A DNA stretch of 8,162 nucleotides from CAZVAO01 sp964625175 (GTDB taxonomy: Bacteria; Bacillota; UBA994; PWPR01): positions 1 to 8,162 of the forward strand of contig CAZVAO010000103.1 of assembly GCA_964625175.1 (NCBI GenBank). Direction: 5' to 3'. Each line of letters opens with the position of its first letter. Positions within the stretch are counted from its first letter, which is position 1. Below the pieces are notes generated by a model. That model worked only from the letters and a program-made list of their open reading frames with translations, was not told the origin of the DNA and did no database searches. Both the position numbers and the translations under genes were made by a program. This document shows, piece after piece, positions 5,230 through 8,162 of the stretch.

Positions 5230-6105
5230 ATGGTAGATGTACAGCAAAATAAAATCGTACCTCTGGAAGAAACTTATGGCCAAATGGTTTGGCGCCGCTT
5301 TAAAAAACACAAATTGGCGGTTATTAGTTCCGTATTTCTAATTTTGGTCACACTGATAGCTATTCTCGCACCTTTCTTAGCGCCTTATAGTTATGACTAT
5401 ACCGACTCCGAGAATGCGATGCAATCGTTTAGTTCAGAGCATATCTTAGGAACTGACCGTATCGGACGCGACTTGCTCAGTCGCTTAATCTGGGGTAGTC
5501 GAATTAGTTTGAGTGTCGGCATAGTGGCTGCCGCAGTATCCGTGCTGGTAGGCACTATAATAGGGGCTACCGCGGGCTATTTTGGTGGTGCTGTGGACGA
5601 TGTTTTAATGCGGTTTACGGAGATGGTGTTATCTTTCCCAGTTATTTTCCTCTTATTAACCATCATAGCGATTGTCGATCGGAGTGTCATAAATGTCATG
5701 CTGGTCATCGGTCTAACCTCTTGGCCGGGACTAGCGCGGATGGTAAGGGGTCAATTTCTTTCCCTGCGGGAAATGGATTATGTCGAAGCAGCTAGAGCGA
5801 TGGGTGCTAAGAATAGTCGGATCGTTTTCCGTCATATGCTCTTAAATTGTATGGCGCCAATTATTGTTAATGCGACATTGCGAGTCGGTAGTGCGATTTT
5901 AGCAGAATCCAGCCTGAGCTTCTTGGGTTTGGGGATTACGGATCCGCCGAGTTGGGGAACTATTCTGAACTCTGGACGTTACTACATGCGGTATGCACCA
6001 TGGATTACAATTTTACCGGGTATCCTAATTTTCATGACCGTTTTAGCATTCAACTATGTGGGTGATGGATTGCGTGATGCTCTCGATCCACATTTGAAGC
6101 GTTAG
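5230..6105 (+). CDS. oppC: Peptide-type ABC transporter permease (OppC/DppC)
   Basis: Second channel subunit, pairing with OppB. It has 291 residues: a cytoplasmic N-terminal segment with WRRFKKHK (21-28), a first helix at about 29-51, and the OppC hallmark HILGTDRIGRDLLSR (71-85) just before the transport domain. Four or more helices follow. The EAA coupling loop YVEAARAMGAKNSRIVF is at 184-200. A conserved segment ESSLSFLGLG lies at 226-235, and the end is DGLRDALDPHLKR. The ribosome binding site AGGAGGTG (5217-5224) overlaps the oppB stop codon, so the two are tightly coupled in translation. Nothing is missing from the family pattern. Confidence 0.94.
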   Translation: MVDVQQNKIVPLEETYGQMVWRRFKKHKLAVISSVFLILVTLIAILAPFLAPYSYDYTDSENAMQSFSSEHILGTDRIGRDLLSRLIWGSRISLSVGIVAAAVSVLVGTIIGATAGYFGGAVDDVLMRFTEMVLSFPVIFLLLTIIAIVDRSVINVMLVIGLTSWPGLARMVRGQFLSLREMDYVEAARAMGAKNSRIVFRHMLLNCMAPIIVNATLRVGSAILAESSLSFLGLGITDPPSWGTILNSGRYYMRYAPWITILPGILIFMTVLAFNYVGDGLRDALDPHLKR

Positions 6106-6117
6106 AGGGTGGAAGTC

Positions 6118-7104
6118 ATGGAATTATTATTAGAAGTAAAAGGTTTACGTACCGTTTATAAGACGGTTCTTGGTCAGATCAACGCAGTTGATGATGTCTC
6201 TTTCCGCGTTTACAAAGGGGAGACCTTAGCAATCGTGGGTGAAAGCGGTTCGGGTAAAAGTCAAACAGCTTTCTCGATTCTGCAATTAATCCCCCAGCCA
6301 CCTGGCGTTATTGAGGCGGGTGAAGTGCTTTTTAATCAGCATGATTTGCTTAAAATGCCTATGGAGCAGCTTCAGCATGTGCGTGGTAATGAAATCTCTA
6401 TGATTTTTCAAGAACCCATGACCAGTCTGAATCCCGTACACACAGCAGGACATCAGATTGCAGAAGTCATCGCCTTACATCGCGGGCTCAATAAGAAACA
6501 AGCGATGCAAGAGGCGATAGTTCTTTTGAAAAAAGTGGGAATCCCTGATCCTGAGAAACGTATCAAGGAATATCCCCATCAATTGTCGGGCGGGATGCGA
6601 CAACGTGTGATGATTGCCATCGCGCTGGCCTGTCATCCACAGCTGCTGATCGCAGATGAGCCCACGACCGCTTTAGATGTGACGATTCAGGCGCAGATCT
6701 TAGCGGAGATGGACCGCCTCAAAGGTGAAATGAATATGAGCATTATGCTGATTACCCATGACTTAGGCGTCGTGGCTGAGATGGCTGATCGGGTGGTAGT
6801 TATGTATGCGGGTCAGGTTGTTGAGATCAATGATGTGTATCGTCTTTTTGAGCAACCGCATCATCCCTATACGATGGGTTTGATGCACTCTATCCCGCAA
6901 ATTGACGAAGATGTGGAGTGGCTAGAGGTGATTGAAGGCAATGTACCAGATCCCCTACTAATGCCTAAAGGCTGTCGCTTTCATCCACGCTGTCCGTTTG
7001 CTGATGAGAAGTGTCAGGCAGAAATGCCGCCAGTCATTGAAATAGCACAAGACGTTTGTTATCGTTGCTGGCATCCTCAAAATATGGAGGTGGATCATGA
7101 TTAA
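6118..7104 (+). CDS. oppD: Peptide-type ABC transporter ATPase (OppD/DppD)
   Basis: Hydrolyses ATP to drive import, working as a heterodimer with OppF on the cytoplasmic face. All nucleotide-binding motifs are intact: Walker A GESGSGKS (41-48), Q-loop Q98, signature LSGGMRQR (156-163), Walker B LLIADE (176-181), D-loop after it and switch H214. The C-terminal oligopeptide/dipeptide extension carries GCRFHPRCPF with cysteines C286, C292, C299 and C314, plus C317. Homologous Dpp/Opp ATPases use these cysteines to hold a [4Fe-4S] cluster. The length of 328 is standard. A GTG at 6109 opens the frame earlier, but the GAGGGTGG ribosome binding site (6105-6112) overlaps it and fits ATG 6118. It starts 12 bp after oppC and overlaps oppF by 8 bp. 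Confidence 0.94.
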   Translation: MELLLEVKGLRTVYKTVLGQINAVDDVSFRVYKGETLAIVGESGSGKSQTAFSILQLIPQPPGVIEAGEVLFNQHDLLKMPMEQLQHVRGNEISMIFQEPMTSLNPVHTAGHQIAEVIALHRGLNKKQAMQEAIVLLKKVGIPDPEKRIKEYPHQLSGGMRQRVMIAIALACHPQLLIADEPTTALDVTIQAQILAEMDRLKGEMNMSIMLITHDLGVVAEMADRVVVMYAGQVVEINDVYRLFEQPHHPYTMGLMHSIPQIDEDVEWLEVIEGNVPDPLLMPKGCRFHPRCPFADEKCQAEMPPVIEIAQDVCYRCWHPQNMEVDHD

Positions 7105-8095
7105 TGAACAATCTCCAGTCCTTCTTGAAGTTAAAGATTTGAAGAAATACTACCCTATCAAAAGCGGCTGGTTTAGTAAAGAAAAAGCATCAGTCAAGGC
7201 TGTTGATGGCGTGAGTTTCACGGTTCACCAAGGGGAAACCCTAGGCGTGGTTGGAGAGAGCGGTTGTGGGAAGTCTACGATGGCGCGTACCATCTTGCGC
7301 TTAAATGAGGCAACTGCGGGGCAAGTTATAATCAACGACCAAGATATTCTGGCGCTGAAAAGCGAAGCATTGCGTAAAGCACGTCAACATATGCAGCTTA
7401 TTTTTCAAGACCCATATTCATCGCTAAATCCACGTTTAACCGTTGAGCAAATTATCATAGAACCGCTTGTCATTCATAACTGGGGGACTAAGGCTGAACG
7501 TAAGGCGCGTGTGGAAGACCTGATTGAAATTGTAGGGCTAACGAAGCGGCATTTAAAGCGTTATCCCCATGAATTCAGCGGCGGACAACGCCAGCGAATT
7601 GGGATAGCCCGAGCATTAGCTCTGAATCCCCGTTTAGTTGTTTGTGATGAGCCTGTTTCTGCGCTAGATGTATCGATTCAATCGCAAGTTCTTAATCTGT
7701 TGAAAGAATTACAGCAGGATTTGGGGTTGACTTACATCTTCATTGCTCACGATCTTAGTGTTGTCAAGCATATCAGCGATCGGGTAGCTGTGATGTATTT
7801 AGGTAAAATTGTTGAGATTGCTAACTCTAAAGATTTATATAGCAATCCGCAGCATCCCTATACACAGGCGCTTTTAGCGGCGATACCTGAACCTGATCCT
7901 AATAAACGCAAAGATCGTGTATTGCTGACAGGGGATGTGCCCAGTCCAGCGAATCCGCCATCAGGTTGTCGCTTTCATACGCGTTGTCACTATGCGACGG
8001 ACATATGTAGCCAGCAAGAACCTCAAGCTCAAGAAATTGAGCCTGGCCATTTTGCAGCCTGTCACCATATTGGTGAATTGAAACTCACTCAATAA
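7097..8095 (+). CDS. oppF: Peptide-type ABC transporter ATPase (OppF/DppF)
   Basis: Partner ATPase to OppD. Its 332 residues show Walker A GESGCGKS (53-60), Q-loop Q104, signature FSGGQRQR (160-167), Walker B LVVCDE (180-185) and switch H218, so both ATP sites of the heterodimer should be catalytically competent. The N-terminus has the OppF-type insertion KKYYPIKSGWFS (16-27). The C-terminal extension again has GCRFHTRCHYATDIC, with C291, C297, C304 and C322 as a likely [4Fe-4S] site. ATG 7097 lies inside the last codons of oppD (8-bp overlap), preceded by GGAGGTG (7086-7092). This is the last gene of the operon in view. No terminator is visible before the window ends. Confidence 0.94.
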   Translation: MINEQSPVLLEVKDLKKYYPIKSGWFSKEKASVKAVDGVSFTVHQGETLGVVGESGCGKSTMARTILRLNEATAGQVIINDQDILALKSEALRKARQHMQLIFQDPYSSLNPRLTVEQIIIEPLVIHNWGTKAERKARVEDLIEIVGLTKRHLKRYPHEFSGGQRQRIGIARALALNPRLVVCDEPVSALDVSIQSQVLNLLKELQQDLGLTYIFIAHDLSVVKHISDRVAVMYLGKIVEIANSKDLYSNPQHPYTQALLAAIPEPDPNKRKDRVLLTGDVPSPANPPSGCRFHTRCHYATDICSQQEPQAQEIEPGHFAACHHIGELKLTQ

Positions 8096-8162
8096 AGGGA
8101 TCCGGATTGGGGACACGGGACAGGGTGCATGGGGTAGCCAAACTGCCTTTGCGTTAGGTTTT
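8096..8162. other. 3' flank of the opp operon, G-rich, no gene
   Basis: The 67 bases after oppF contain a G-rich run (8106-8136) with GGGGACA, GGGACAGG and GGGG words that echo the arms of the inverted repeat at 1968-2018. Near the end is GCGTTAGG (8151-8158), the reverse complement of CCTAACGC at 59-66 beside the heptamer array. No complete terminator hairpin can be drawn; it may lie just outside the window. Confidence 0.5.

Overview
The window looks like a chromosomal stretch from a low-to-moderate GC Gram-positive bacterium, most likely a clostridial-type Firmicute. The grounds are strong AGGAGG-type ribosome binding sites before nearly every gene, GTG and TTG starts, a lipoprotein-type peptide-binding protein, and tight co-directional gene packing. 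This is inference from style and protein families; the species cannot be named. A run of exactly 100 Ns at 1245-1344 shows it comes from a draft scaffold.

Left part (1-1866): a 7-bp tandem repeat (TCCCTAG) runs into the stop codon of a minus-strand Nudix hydrolase of the CoA-diphosphatase type. A short divergent promoter region separates it from a plus-strand bacterial-type ferritin with all ferroxidase residues in place. This region carries an extended -10 and a PerR-box-like dyad. The ferritin's last codons are lost in the assembly gap. Past the gap is a small flavin-binding protein of the pyridoxamine-phosphate-oxidase-like, NimA-type group. A continuous reading frame through the Ns would falsely fuse these two genes.

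Middle (1867-2465): this stretch has no recognised gene. It holds a perfect 20-bp inverted repeat, a run of AT-rich sequence, a likely promoter enclosed by an 11-bp dyad, and a leader that could encode a 57-residue peptide. The peptide's stop codon overlaps the start of the next gene.

Right part (2466-8095): a complete five-gene ABC importer of the peptide/nickel (Opp/Dpp) class in the order binding lipoprotein, permease, permease, ATPase, ATPase. A long hairpin lies between the binding protein and the first permease; the rest are spaced by 11-12 bp or overlap by 8 bp. The lipoprotein would capture peptides outside the cell, the two permeases form the channel, and the two ATPases power it. 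The true substrate is not readable from sequence.

Most genes are ordinary. The parts most worth a second look are the opp leader (dyad, small ORF, hairpins), the ferritin/Nudix divergent control region and the two repeat types.
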